In this document: one piece after another, positions 14,859 to 23,535 of the stretch | Layout: every line of letters begins with the position of its first letter | Position numbering within the stretch: the stretch's first letter is position 1 | NCBI GenBank assembly: GCA_001003705.1 | Contig: LCPQ01000009.1 | Span: forward strand, 1-39,683 | DNA: 39,683 bases | Direction of reading: 5' to 3' | Source: Parcubacteria group bacterium GW2011_GWA2_48_9 | Lineage (GTDB): Bacteria; Patescibacteriota; Patescibacteriia; UBA10025 | Notes under the pieces: generated by a model | Databases searched by the model: none | The model's input: the letters and a program-made list of their open reading frames with translations, nothing else | Told to the model about the DNA's origin: nothing | Translations under genes and position numbers: made by a program

Positions 14859-15854
14859 TTATCCTACATGCTCGATGACTGAATCCTTCCCGTGCTGAGT
14901 GCGCCATGTATTCCGCTCCGCTTCGGTCATAAGCATGATCTTTCCGTCCTTCGCTTCTTTTAACGCAGTTACCAGTTCGTGTAGGTCTTTCTGCAAAGTC
15001 GTTTCATGAGCAGAATATGCGTGTTGGTTCTTGAAATATCCTTCTGTTTGGAAACTGTCATAATTCATGATTGCGCGGACGTATCCCATTACCTCATCGG
15101 CGGTAATATGGGTCTGCTGGTCAAGACGTGCTGTCATTAAATGGAGCGCTACTTTTTCGGCACCTTCACGAGGGTTGCCAGAACCCGGATCCCAGTCATC
15201 GGCAAGTTCCGACTGGCGATAGGGCACCTCTACAAGCTTTCCTTCCGCATTTTCGAAGTACATCCTCCGCATGCCAATCGAATTATAAAATCCTTCAGGC
15301 GCTTCGGCAGTCGCTTCTGTGATGATTGCCGCAAGTTTGACGTTTCGTTCCCGGGCGTGTTTTAAGGCATCGGTGACGCTTTTTCGCAGCATTTCCTTGC
15401 CTATACCCTTTCCTTCGTGGCCTTTTTCAACTGCAGTGTATGCTTGCAACGCGACACCGTTTCCAGTTCCTTCGAATTCGGGATTGAGCGTTTCGAGTAC
15501 AGCTGAGTGGTTGGTGCCAATTACTTTTCCCTGTTCATTTCGCACTGTATGCACCAGGAGTGGCGTGTCAGCTGATTCCTCATCACCTACGACTTTTCCG
15601 TCGATTGCAGTGCGAATTGTGCGGAGCGAGTCAACTTCTGGTCGGCCAAACGTACTTGCAAGTAGTGCATGCGACTCCTTAACTCGCGGATCTTTACCAG
15701 CCTCAATTTTCTCTATTTTGTATTTTCCATCTTTTTCAGTTTCGATATCCACACTTCCATCGTCATTTTCAATACGTTGGACCGTGTTTCCGCCTTGAAT
15801 TTGCGCCAGGAACGCTTGTTCTCGAAGGTCGGCGCTATCTTCACGCTCTTGCAT
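14859..15854 (-). CDS. Multi-domain protein with central GNAT domain
   Basis: A 331-residue cytosolic protein. Residues about 60-205 resemble a GNAT acetyltransferase: NHSAVLETLNPEF, then GVALQAYTAVEKGHEGKGIGKEML (the acetyl-CoA loop GKGIGK) and GFYNSIGMRRMYF. The N-terminal 50 residues are charged and of unknown fold. The C-terminal 100 residues are a helical region unlike usual GNATs (DEVMGYVRAIMNYDSFQTEGYF...LHELVTALKEAKDGKIMLM). Overall length is twice a typical GNAT. The substrate is unknown. No Shine-Dalgarno; a TTGCCT-N18-TAGGAT promoter is possible upstream. Confidence 0.82.
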   Translation of the reverse strand: MQEREDSADLREQAFLAQIQGGNTVQRIENDDGSVDIETEKDGKYKIEKIEAGKDPRVKESHALLASTFGRPEVDSLRTIRTAIDGKVVGDEESADTPLLVHTVRNEQGKVIGTNHSAVLETLNPEFEGTGNGVALQAYTAVEKGHEGKGIGKEMLRKSVTDALKHARERNVKLAAIITEATAEAPEGFYNSIGMRRMYFENAEGKLVEVPYRQSELADDWDPGSGNPREGAEKVALHLMTARLDQQTHITADEVMGYVRAIMNYDSFQTEGYFKNQHAYSAHETTLQKDLHELVTALKEAKDGKIMLMTEAERNTWRTQHGKDSVIEHVG

Positions 15855-15980
15855 ACGTGTATTGGTTAAGGATGAGGTTTTGTTATCCTATCACTGAAAC
15901 AATCGTATAGGCAAGTCATATATTCGCCGTATATTTTACATACCATTGTATATTTCCACTGTATAATTACCGAAATGAAA

Positions 15981-16004
15981 AGAGGATGCCAGCGGGCACC
16001 CTCT
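15981..16004 (-). terminator. Intrinsic terminator of the 16003 gene
   Basis: On the minus strand AGAGGGTGCC pairs with GGCATCCTCT (one mismatch) around a 4-base loop, followed by TTTCATTT. It overlaps the stop codon, leaving almost no 3' UTR. Confidence 0.8.
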
Positions 16005-16959
16005 AAAGGAACGGTTTGAGGATTTCCCGGAATCGGGAAATTCTTTCATCATGCTCGGAAAAGCTAGTCGTGATCGAACGACTCGTCGTGTAGAACACCT
16101 CATCCAGTACTGCCGACCTCTCTCTTCCGCGGAGTGGGATCAGTTTCGCGGCTACCTCGCGCAGAGTATCTACCTCGTTAGCAGGGATACCCTCTGTCAG
16201 CTGCGCCCTTTCGAACCGGGTGAGCGAAGGAATCTTCGCATCGGGAAGTGATGCGAAAGCATCGCGCATAGCCGATCTGAACGGTTCTTCGAAGTAATCG
16301 AGGGCGGAAAAAAAGATACATTCCAAGTCAGGATCAAGTGCGATGAGATCGAAGCGCAGGCGACGAAGGATGCCGAATGGTGAAAACTTTCGGTCCACTT
16401 CCTGCGCGACTATCTCAGGATCCGAAGGATTCGGAAAATGAACCAGGTGGGAGTCCTGATATTGCACGAGTGGCGGGAAAACGTCTATGTAGATGCCGCC
16501 CGAAAAGTTACCGAGTCGTGCGTCGAGACCCACTGCCTGTTCTCCGGAAAGCAGAACCGGCCGGATACTCTTCAGCATTTCACGAAGGAGAGCTGGGAGC
16601 TCTCTAGGATGACGTTGGACTATTGTCGCGTTATCCTCGCCCTCATAGGAAATGAGATGAACAGAGTATCCATCAACAAGCTCTGTTTCATAACTCCGTG
16701 GTAACAAAACCCCCCGTGCGGACAGTCTCTCGAGAAACGTGCTCGTCGTCTCATTGAGCCACTGTGCAAGTTGAACTCGCTGGTCGCCGTCAAGGTCACG
16801 AAGTCTCCATGGGACGGGCATTTTTATTACGGTTGGCCCGTCACCGTTTTGGGTGCAGAGTATGACCGAATACGTCGATCGTTGACTCCAGATCGGTGTG
16901 TCAATATGAGGGTATCGCTGTCGAAGTATCCTCTGTGCATGGTGAATGTCGAGGTGCAT
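16003..16959 (-). CDS. Atypical kinase-like protein, paralogue of 25343-26356
   Basis: A 318-residue soluble protein of unknown family. It is clearly paralogous to the gene at 25343-26356 across residues 144-215: VGLDARLGNF...IYIDVFPPL...RKF.P.G.LRRLRFDLIALDPDLE. The arrangement looks like an aminoglycoside-phosphotransferase/protein-kinase fold: a beta-strand Lys (VIK, K46), a Glu-containing helix, a hinge-like VHLISYEGED, then D146....N151 as in a catalytic loop and D159 (IDVFPP) in the place of DFG. This is inference from motif order only. The ATG has a strong AGGAGG site and the gene ends in its own terminator, so it is a monocistronic unit. C-terminal 100 residues are helical. Confidence 0.82.
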   Translation of the reverse strand: MHLDIHHAQRILRQRYPHIDTPIWSQRSTYSVILCTQNGDGPTVIKMPVPWRLRDLDGDQRVQLAQWLNETTSTFLERLSARGVLLPRSYETELVDGYSVHLISYEGEDNATIVQRHPRELPALLREMLKSIRPVLLSGEQAVGLDARLGNFSGGIYIDVFPPLVQYQDSHLVHFPNPSDPEIVAQEVDRKFSPFGILRRLRFDLIALDPDLECIFFSALDYFEEPFRSAMRDAFASLPDAKIPSLTRFERAQLTEGIPANEVDTLREVAAKLIPLRGRERSAVLDEVFYTTSRSITTSFSEHDERISRFREILKPFL

Positions 16960-17030
16960 TCTTGCCTCCTATACCTACTCTTTTTGTTTCAGGGTGGTAG
17001 AGCGTAATGACGCGTTGTGTTGGTCTTTTA

Positions 17031-17060
17031 CATATACTACCGCGACAGGCATATAGACAA
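17031..17060 (-). promoter_or_regulatory. Promoter TTGTCT-N18-TATATG
   Basis: On the minus strand TTGTCT (17060-17055) and TATATG (17036-17031) have 18-base spacing, about 70 bases upstream of the 16959 start. Confidence 0.45.
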
Positions 17061-17163
17061 ACCCAGCAAAACCTATCAAGTCTGACGCAGTATTATATGT
17101 GCCTCCCTATATGTAGTCTCAGAGTGCCAAGCTTATTTTTTGTATAAGATGATCGTACGCGTT

Positions 17164-18429
17164 CTACCTACGCCGCGACACCTCTTTTTTGAAGAGGGTT
17201 TTTACGTATTCTTGGTATTCCTCAGTACATTCATATTGTCTTCGTTTCATCATTCGCTGAATCGTTTGGAGGGCTTTTTCGATTTTATATATTTCAAGTT
17301 TCTTGGACGTGTTGCTCCACGAAAATGGCGGAAGGTATTTTGACTGGAAGTCGGCACCGTATACATTTGATACTGAACCAACGATGGCACCGGTGTTAAA
17401 CATTGTGTTGATGCCAACAGTGACGTGGTCACCCATGAAGAGTCCCAGGAACTGCCGTTCAGTGTCCATTGGTTTGCCGCCCAAGGAAAGCTTCACTGTA
17501 CTGTACGTATTTTTCAGGTCGCTGCACGATGTCCCTGCACCGAGATTGCACCAGCTCCCAATGTAACTATGTGCAATATTTCCGTAATGTTGCTTATTGG
17601 TAAAAGGTAAGATTATTGATTCACCGACTTCGCCGCCTATTTTGCATGTATGGCCGATGGATGTTTCACCGTAGATGATCGCACCTGCTTTAATGATTGC
17701 GTGCTCTCCGATGTACGCGGGTCCCTTAATGAAACTATTGGCCATAATTTCTACATCTTCGTCAATAATGACGGGGCCTTCACTCGCATCGATAACTACA
17801 CCTGGTCCTGCCGAACTCGTTTTTGCCAGGTATACCTGTTTTGGATTTACCAGGACAGTCGTTGCGTATATGGCTCCTTCGCGCTTACCGAGAGGGAATA
17901 GCGGCGCATCTTTCTTTATTGCATCTCCGTTATGCTCCATCAATTCGAAGAGGTAAGAAAACAGTGTTACGCCCACATCTTCAGCCGTGAGTTGTTCGCG
18001 CTGTGCTTCTAATGTAGAAAAAACGTCTCCCTCCAGATTTTCAGTTAGGCGAATGCGCGCTGCAATGATAGTATTTTCCTGTGTGTAGATCTTCGGCGGT
18101 CCCTTAGCCTCGATTATCGACGCTAGCTTTTCGGGTTCAGCGACCCGTGCGTTGACGAATACGTAGTCGCCCGCCGGCAGCTCATTCAGCGGTAATTCTT
18201 CTGGTAATGCGAGTGTATACTCGAGTTCCTCGCGGCAACTAGCCATGGGGGTTAATTTCGGGAACGACCGAAATATCTTTTCACCGAGCGATGTGGCACC
18301 GAACATCAGCTCCCACACTGGGTGGAAGTGATGCAGCGGTTCGAAGGATTCTATTGAATCGTCTTCAAATACACAGATAACAGTCGGGTGTATTTCAAGT
18401 TCTTTCTTTTTTTTGTTACGTTGAAACAT
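17164..18429 (-). CDS. GlmU-like sugar-phosphate acetyltransferase/nucleotidyltransferase
   Basis: A 421-residue protein resembling the alternative GlmU family first described in Bacteroidetes. The N-terminal half (about 1-190) is a divergent nucleotidyltransferase-like region: CVFEDDSIESFEPL and SCREELEYTL. The C-terminal half (about 195-400) is a left-handed beta-helix of hexapeptide repeats, for example GPVIIDEDVEIMANSFIKGPAYIGEHAIIKAGAIIYGETSIGHTCKIGGEVGESI. The gene is last in a five-gene operon, 10 bases after glmS. Since GlmS makes glucosamine-6-phosphate, this protein probably carries out acetylation and/or UDP transfer toward UDP-GlcNAc. The N-terminal active site lacks the typical L.AG..GTRM loop, so uridylyl activity is uncertain. 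No Shine-Dalgarno. Confidence 0.85.
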   Translation of the reverse strand: MFQRNKKKKELEIHPTVICVFEDDSIESFEPLHHFHPVWELMFGATSLGEKIFRSFPKLTPMASCREELEYTLALPEELPLNELPAGDYVFVNARVAEPEKLASIIEAKGPPKIYTQENTIIAARIRLTENLEGDVFSTLEAQREQLTAEDVGVTLFSYLFELMEHNGDAIKKDAPLFPLGKREGAIYATTVLVNPKQVYLAKTSSAGPGVVIDASEGPVIIDEDVEIMANSFIKGPAYIGEHAIIKAGAIIYGETSIGHTCKIGGEVGESIILPFTNKQHYGNIAHSYIGSWCNLGAGTSCSDLKNTYSTVKLSLGGKPMDTERQFLGLFMGDHVTVGINTMFNTGAIVGSVSNVYGADFQSKYLPPFSWSNTSKKLEIYKIEKALQTIQRMMKRRQYECTEEYQEYVKTLFKKEVSRRR

Positions 18430-18439
18430 AGTTGATGAA

Positions 18440-20287
18440 TTATTCGACTGTTACACTTTTTGCTAAGTTTCTTGGTTGGTCAATTTCGCATCCCCGCTTC
18501 ACGGCGGCATAGTAAGCGAGCATTTGTAGGGGGAGTGCGGTGACTAGCGGCGACAGTTCTATGGGAACTGTGGGAACACGCAGGACGTGTTTTGCCTTTT
18601 TTTCAATTTCACCGTCTTCTTCAGTGGCGACGGCGATAATATCCCCCCCTCGTGCGAGAATTTCTTCCATGTTCGAGATAATTTTCGGGTATAGGGGGTC
18701 ATGTTTTAAAGCGATGATCACTGAAGGCATTTTTTTATCAATCAGTGCGATCGGACCATGTTTCATTTCGGCCGCTGGGTACCCTTCGGCATGTATGTAT
18801 GATATTTCCTTCAGTTTTAATGCACCCTCCAATGCCACTGGAAAGTTGATTCCACGGCCGAGGTACAGGAAATGGTTTCGTTCGGCGTGCGCCTCAGCTA
18901 TTTTCTTAATCGCTTGTTCATTCTCGGGTCGGAGCAGGTAGGTCATTTTTTCCGGGATGTCCGCCAGCGCTTTGAGCAGCTGCTGTCCACGTGCTTGTGA
19001 CATACCGCGAGACCTGGCCAGCAACACGCTTAATAAGGTGAGAACTGTAATCTGGGAGGTGAACGCCTTTGTAGATGCCACACCGATTTCCGGCCCTGCA
19101 TGCAGGTAGACTCCCGAGTGTGTCTCTCTCGCTATGGTGCTGCCTATAACGTTGCAGATACCCAGGACAAGTCCTCCCTGACGTTTAGCTTCTCTGAGTG
19201 CCGCGAGTGTGTCGGCAGTTTCGCCTGATTGGCTGATGACGAGCACGGCGGTGCCCGGCTCGATAATGGGGGACCGATAGCGGAATTCGGAAGCGTATTC
19301 AACCTCGACTGGGATACGAGCGAGCTCCTCGATTAAATATTCACCGACGAGTCCAGCGTGCCATGAGGTACCGCAGGCAGTAATAATGATGCGTTTCAGT
19401 ATGCTAAGTTCGTTCAGCTTATCTTCGATGCCGCGAAGCCGGGCATTCCCGTTTTCTATGTCTATCCGACCCCTCATTGCATCACGTGTTGAATGGGGCT
19501 GCTCGTCTATCTCTTTTTTCATGTAATGATCATATCCGCCCTTCTCGATTTTTTTTGCATCCCAGTCTATGTGCGTCACATTGCGCGATATTGGCGTATT
19601 GTCGAGTAGTGAGATCGTGTATCCCTCGGGAGTTATTCTGACGATTTCCCCATCTTCTACGTGAATTACATCACGGGTGTGTGTAACGAATGCCGATGGG
19701 TCGGAGCCTATGTAATATTCGCCTTTTCCGACGCCGAGGACGAGCGGGCTTTGGTTTCGGGCGGCGATAAGCTCATGCGGGTATTCCTTACTAATGACGA
19801 CAATCGCGTATGCTCCCTCGAGGTCATTCAGAGCTGCACGCACAGCTTCAAAGAGGCTTCCATTCGCGTACTCTTCGATGAGGTGCGCGATCACTTCGGT
19901 GTCCGTCTCGGATGTAAACATATGCCCTTTTTTTTCTAAAAGCGTTTTGATGTGGCGATAATTTTCTATGATGCCATTATGCGCTACGGCTACCTGTAGT
20001 TTCTTTGTCCACGGACACCCCGTGTGAGGATGGGCATTTGCTTCGGTGACGCCTCCGTGTGTTGCCCAGCGGGTATGCCCCATGCCGATGCTACCGGGAA
20101 ATGAGATACCCTGGATAGCTTTTTCCAGATCAGATATCTTCCCGATAGCTTTTTTTACCACCAACGTTTTTCCATCCGTTGTGGCGATTCCAGCAGAATC
20201 ATATCCGCGATATTCGAGACGGTGGAGCCCTTCGATGATGACGTCTCTAACGTTTTTCTTGCCGACGTAGCCAACGATGCCGCACAT
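18440..20287 (-). CDS. glmS: Glutamine-fructose-6-phosphate aminotransferase (isomerizing)
   Basis: A 615-residue full-length GlmS (E. coli has 609). After removal of Met the nucleophilic Cys1 starts CGIVGYVG; HTRWATHG and NGIIENY follow in the glutaminase domain. Two SIS domains follow, with TACGTSWHAG and ISQSGETADTLAAL (first) and LGRGINFPVALEGALKLKEISYIHAEGYPAAEMKHGPIAL (second). The C-terminus ends in the signature LAKSVTVE. It makes glucosamine-6-phosphate from fructose-6-phosphate and glutamine, feeding UDP-GlcNAc. Eight bases separate it from kbl upstream and ten from the GlmU-like gene downstream. I see no glmS ribozyme, as no leader precedes it. Confidence 0.97.
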   Translation of the reverse strand: MCGIVGYVGKKNVRDVIIEGLHRLEYRGYDSAGIATTDGKTLVVKKAIGKISDLEKAIQGISFPGSIGMGHTRWATHGGVTEANAHPHTGCPWTKKLQVAVAHNGIIENYRHIKTLLEKKGHMFTSETDTEVIAHLIEEYANGSLFEAVRAALNDLEGAYAIVVISKEYPHELIAARNQSPLVLGVGKGEYYIGSDPSAFVTHTRDVIHVEDGEIVRITPEGYTISLLDNTPISRNVTHIDWDAKKIEKGGYDHYMKKEIDEQPHSTRDAMRGRIDIENGNARLRGIEDKLNELSILKRIIITACGTSWHAGLVGEYLIEELARIPVEVEYASEFRYRSPIIEPGTAVLVISQSGETADTLAALREAKRQGGLVLGICNVIGSTIARETHSGVYLHAGPEIGVASTKAFTSQITVLTLLSVLLARSRGMSQARGQQLLKALADIPEKMTYLLRPENEQAIKKIAEAHAERNHFLYLGRGINFPVALEGALKLKEISYIHAEGYPAAEMKHGPIALIDKKMPSVIIALKHDPLYPKIISNMEEILARGGDIIAVATEEDGEIEKKAKHVLRVPTVPIELSPLVTALPLQMLAYYAAVKRGCEIDQPRNLAKSVTVE

Positions 20288-20295
20288 AGTTGTAA

Positions 20296-21480
20296 TTAGA
20301 TAATTCCGTGCTTTTTACCTATCTTTGTAAAAGCGTTTATAGCCTTCTGAACATGCTCGTCTGTATGGGCCGCAGAAATCTGTACTCGAATACGGGCCTT
20401 GCCTTGGGGCACTACGGGGTACCAGAAGCCGATCACATAGATTCCCTCCGCTAGGATGTCTGCTGCCATAGTAGCTGCGATTTTTGCATCGCCAAGCATG
20501 ATTGGGACTATGGGGTGACTTTCACCTCGTGTGGCAAAACCAGCCGCATTCATCGCAGTCCGAAAGGTCAACGTATGCTTATGCAGCCGTTTTCGCGCCC
20601 CATCGAGTGTGTCGGCATGGTCGAGGATATACTGCGTCGTTCCCACGATCATCGGGGCAAGCGAGTTTGAGAAGAGATATGGTCGCGAACGCTGACGAAG
20701 CAGGTCGACGATTTCCTGGCGAGCCGCAGTGAATCCTCCCGATGCGCCGCCAAATGCTTTTCCAAACGTTGAAGTAATGATATCAACACGGCCTTCGGTG
20801 CCCGTTTCTTCGAGGGATCCGTGGCCATGTGCTCCGAGCACGCCGGTAGCGTGTGAGTCATCAACCATTACTACTGTGCCATATGTATCGGCAAGGTCGC
20901 AAATTTCTTTAAGTTTAGCGACTTCGCCGTCCATACTAAAGACGCCATCAGTGACAATTAAGCGTATGCGCTGCGCTTGCGATTCCTTCAATTTTGCCTC
21001 CAAGTCCGCCATGTCATGGTGGAGGTATCTGTAACGCTGCGCTTTACACAGCCTGACACCGTCGATGATACTCGCATGGTTCAGCTCATCAGAAATAATT
21101 GCATCCTCTTCCCCGAGAAGGGTTTCAAAGAGTCCGGCGTTTGCATCGAAACAGGAAGAGTAAAGTATGACATCATCCATTTTTACAAAAGAGGCGAGCG
21201 TGCGCTCCAATTTTCTGTGTTGCTCCTGGGTCCCGCAAATGAAGCGGACGGACGAGAGGCCGTATCCATAGGTATCCAGTGCTTGTTTCGCCGCTTCGAC
21301 CACTGCAGGGTTATTTGCCATGCCGAGATAATTATTCGCGCAAAAGTTGATTACTCGCTTTCCATTCACAATGATTTCAGCGCCCTGGGGGGATTGTATT
21401 TCCCGCTCGGTTTTCCAGAGCCCTTTACTTCGGATGTCTTCGGACGTTTTTTCGATTACCTTTTTGAGAGATGTATACAT
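20296..21480 (-). CDS. kbl: Glycine C-acetyltransferase (2-amino-3-ketobutyrate CoA ligase)
   Basis: A 394-residue PLP enzyme of the alpha-oxoamine synthase family. Seen: NFCANNYLGMANNP near residue 45, DDSHATGVLGAHGHGSLE in the middle, and the PLP-lysine motif TFGKAFGGASGG with Lys241. It splits 2-amino-3-ketobutyrate with CoA into glycine and acetyl-CoA, the second step of threonine breakdown. The gene for the first step (tdh) lies 5 bases upstream, which separates it from KBL homologues such as BioF or serine palmitoyltransferase. Full length for the family. No Shine-Dalgarno. Confidence 0.95.
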   Translation of the reverse strand: MYTSLKKVIEKTSEDIRSKGLWKTEREIQSPQGAEIIVNGKRVINFCANNYLGMANNPAVVEAAKQALDTYGYGLSSVRFICGTQEQHRKLERTLASFVKMDDVILYSSCFDANAGLFETLLGEEDAIISDELNHASIIDGVRLCKAQRYRYLHHDMADLEAKLKESQAQRIRLIVTDGVFSMDGEVAKLKEICDLADTYGTVVMVDDSHATGVLGAHGHGSLEETGTEGRVDIITSTFGKAFGGASGGFTAARQEIVDLLRQRSRPYLFSNSLAPMIVGTTQYILDHADTLDGARKRLHKHTLTFRTAMNAAGFATRGESHPIVPIMLGDAKIAATMAADILAEGIYVIGFWYPVVPQGKARIRVQISAAHTDEHVQKAINAFTKIGKKHGII

Positions 21481-21485
21481 AGGTT

Positions 21486-22619
21486 TCAGAATTTTAATAC
21501 TGTTTTTGGGTGCGCTAGAAGGTGTTCTTCGAATGTTTGGGTTGTTGCGTCAGCAAAAGGAAGTAGTGTGCCCGAGCCGCCATTCAGTAAGCCATTCCAG
21601 AGGTTCTCTTGGATTCCATTTGACCTGTCTTCGAGAAGTTGCTTCGTAATTTCCCATGTTTTAAAGATTTGCCTGCCGATGATGGAATGCATCGTGACGC
21701 CGCGTACGATCAGCCTATCAAACATTTTAATATTGATATCACCGATTTTGATGCCAAAAAGTATAACATCGCCACCCCTTCGCACTGTTTGTATCGCTGT
21801 ATTGACACTTGTATGGTAGCCGGCCATCTCGAGTGCCACATCGACGCCGACACCTCCAGTTTCCTGGGCAATTTTCTGTACCAGTTCAGAATCATATCCC
21901 GGTCCGGGATCTCGCAGTGTACTGAATGTTAGATCAGCGCCAAAAGACTTAGCCAACTCCAACTTATTTTTATTAGGATCTGAAGCAATGATCATCTCAG
22001 CGCCTGTTGCTTTTGCGACCATGATCGCCATCAGTCCGATTGGCCCGCAGCCGAGGACTGCCACTCGTTTCGCGCGGAGGTCGACGCGCGTCGCTGCATG
22101 CACGGCATTGCCGAACGGTTCCTGCATGCAAGCGACTTCAGGACGAATTTTCGACGTATCGGTATGCCACAGTACCTTTCCGGGAAGCTTGATATATTCG
22201 GCGAAGCAGCCGTTGATTCCAATGCCGAGAATTATTTCGTCCGTACATACATGGCGTTCGCCTTTTTTGCACTGGTAACATTTACCGCACGTAATATGCG
22301 ATTCCGCGCTCACGAGGTCACCTTTTTTGAACCCATATTTATCCTTTATGGCCGATCCTGCATCTACTATTTCACCGAAGAGTTCATGGCCGACTATACG
22401 GGTATGTTTTTGTTCGCGCTTTAATGATGAAAGAATCTGGTCTCGGAATGCTTGTCGAAACCAAATGCCACGATCAGAGCCACAGACACCTACGTAGCGC
22501 AGCTTAACGATGACCCATTCATGCTCGTCAGCTGAAAGCACCGGGTCGGGAACGGAGATTTTCTTTAATCCTTTTGTCTGTTCCCAGGATTCTCTATCGT
22601 CGTAGGTAAATGCCAGCAT
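21486..22619 (-). CDS. tdh: L-threonine 3-dehydrogenase-like zinc dehydrogenase
   Basis: A 377-residue medium-chain dehydrogenase. The catalytic zinc ligands are in VGVCGSDRG (Cys46) and GHE (His78-Glu79). The structural zinc lobe is CGKCYQCKKGERHVC (Cys111, 114, 117, 125). The NAD(P)-binding loop is VAVLGCGPIGLM. Mate gene kbl follows by 5 bases, so the substrate is most likely threonine, oxidised to 2-amino-3-ketobutyrate; sequence alone could also fit a sorbitol dehydrogenase. Two short insertions (FRQAFRDQILSSLKREQKH, RSNGIQENLW) make it about 30 residues longer than E. coli Tdh. It starts 5 bases after the TrmB-like regulator. Confidence 0.88.
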   Translation of the reverse strand: MLAFTYDDRESWEQTKGLKKISVPDPVLSADEHEWVIVKLRYVGVCGSDRGIWFRQAFRDQILSSLKREQKHTRIVGHELFGEIVDAGSAIKDKYGFKKGDLVSAESHITCGKCYQCKKGERHVCTDEIILGIGINGCFAEYIKLPGKVLWHTDTSKIRPEVACMQEPFGNAVHAATRVDLRAKRVAVLGCGPIGLMAIMVAKATGAEMIIASDPNKNKLELAKSFGADLTFSTLRDPGPGYDSELVQKIAQETGGVGVDVALEMAGYHTSVNTAIQTVRRGGDVILFGIKIGDINIKMFDRLIVRGVTMHSIIGRQIFKTWEITKQLLEDRSNGIQENLWNGLLNGGSGTLLPFADATTQTFEEHLLAHPKTVLKF

Positions 22620-22624
22620 GGTAC

Positions 22625-23368
22625 TTATGTAAGAGTAGTAAAAAGTTGCTCGAAGATACTTTTTTGGGTTTGGGTAATTGCATGGTCTGTAATAAGGATG
22701 CCGTGCAGTTTTCCATCAGCATCCAACGAGATGGTGGCAACCTTATCGTTATAGAGAATAATGTAGGCCGGCGCCGATTCAATCTTTGTGAGCCATTTTC
22801 GCTCATCCATGCCCCACAATTTGCCGCCCGATCCCAGTGCGATGACTTTTACCCGGATACCTTTTTCCACCCGCTTTTTTGCAAAGTGGGGGAAGTCTTT
22901 ATAGAGATGTTCACGGACATCGGCAGCGGAATATGCGTAATATTCTTTTTCTTTAGTTGCGGCCATCGTTGTTAAAACATCTTCCAATATTGTTCGAATG
23001 CCTGACGAGCCTTCGTAGTATTTGACGACAGGCTTTGCCGAAGCGGGGGATATCCGGGATCGTAACTGGGGGATCAACTCTTTAAGTTCTTCTTGTACCT
23101 GCCGGATATTTTCCGCTTGATTTTTCACGATTGCCGTCAGCTTTTCTGGGTCTTCAGCAACGAAAAGCTGCCGAGTATTTTTATGAAAATAGCTTACCAA
23201 TCCTTTCTGTTGAAGCTGTTTTAAGGCCTCATACACCGTACCGCGGTTGATGCCCGTATGCGCTGCCAGAGTTCTCACCGATGCAGAACCTATGTCAAGA
23301 AGGGCAAGGTAAGTGGCAGATTCCTTTTTCGATAATCCCGCTTGCTGCAGTGATGTCTCTACGGTCAT
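22625..23368 (-). CDS. TrmB-family transcriptional regulator
   Basis: A 247-residue protein. Residues 10-70 form the TrmB winged helix: GLSKKESATYLALLDIGSASVRTLAAHTGINRGTVYEALKQLQQKGLVSY. A short coiled coil (about 85-105) follows, then a C-terminal TrmB-like ligand domain (about 110-247) reading YYEGSSGIRTILEDVL and ending in a PLD-like fold. TrmB-like proteins control sugar or amino-acid metabolism genes. As first gene of the five-gene operon it probably regulates itself and tdh-kbl-glmS-glmU in response to a metabolite not identifiable here. A consensus promoter and a palindrome precede it. Confidence 0.9.
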   Translation of the reverse strand: MTVETSLQQAGLSKKESATYLALLDIGSASVRTLAAHTGINRGTVYEALKQLQQKGLVSYFHKNTRQLFVAEDPEKLTAIVKNQAENIRQVQEELKELIPQLRSRISPASAKPVVKYYEGSSGIRTILEDVLTTMAATKEKEYYAYSAADVREHLYKDFPHFAKKRVEKGIRVKVIALGSGGKLWGMDERKWLTKIESAPAYIILYNDKVATISLDADGKLHGILITDHAITQTQKSIFEQLFTTLT

Positions 23369-23381
23369 AGATATGGGAAGG

Positions 23382-23410
23382 AGTATAGATGAGACTAAAG
23401 ATTATGTCAA
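23382..23410 (-). promoter_or_regulatory. Promoter TTGACA-N17-TATACT of the TrmB/tdh/glmS operon
   Basis: On the minus strand TTGACA (23410-23405) and TATACT (23387-23382) have exact 17-base spacing. The predicted start near 23375 gives a 5' leader of only about 7 bases. Confidence 0.88.
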
Positions 23411-23439
23411 TAAATAATATCCACCTCAACCGTAGTATA

Positions 23440-23472
23440 GTACTTTTTTGCTTACTTTAGCTAAGAAAGTAC
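23440..23472. promoter_or_regulatory. Candidate operator: nested TACTTT/AAAGTA palindromes
   Basis: TACTTT (23453-23458) and AAAGTA (23466-23471) are inverted around a 7-base centre containing the perfect TTAGCTAA; an outer GTACTTT (23440-23446) could also pair. It lies about 40 bases upstream of the -35 box, a plausible place for TrmB-family binding. Confidence 0.4.
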
Positions 23473-23535
23473 GCAGCATATGTCAAAAACAAAAAACCTT
23501 TACGAGGATATTGCTTGCCAAACAGCTACTGTGAG

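Noticed and set aside
18430-18445. glmS ribozyme
   Set aside because: glmS is internal to an operon with an 8-base gap before it, so no room exists for the ribozyme.
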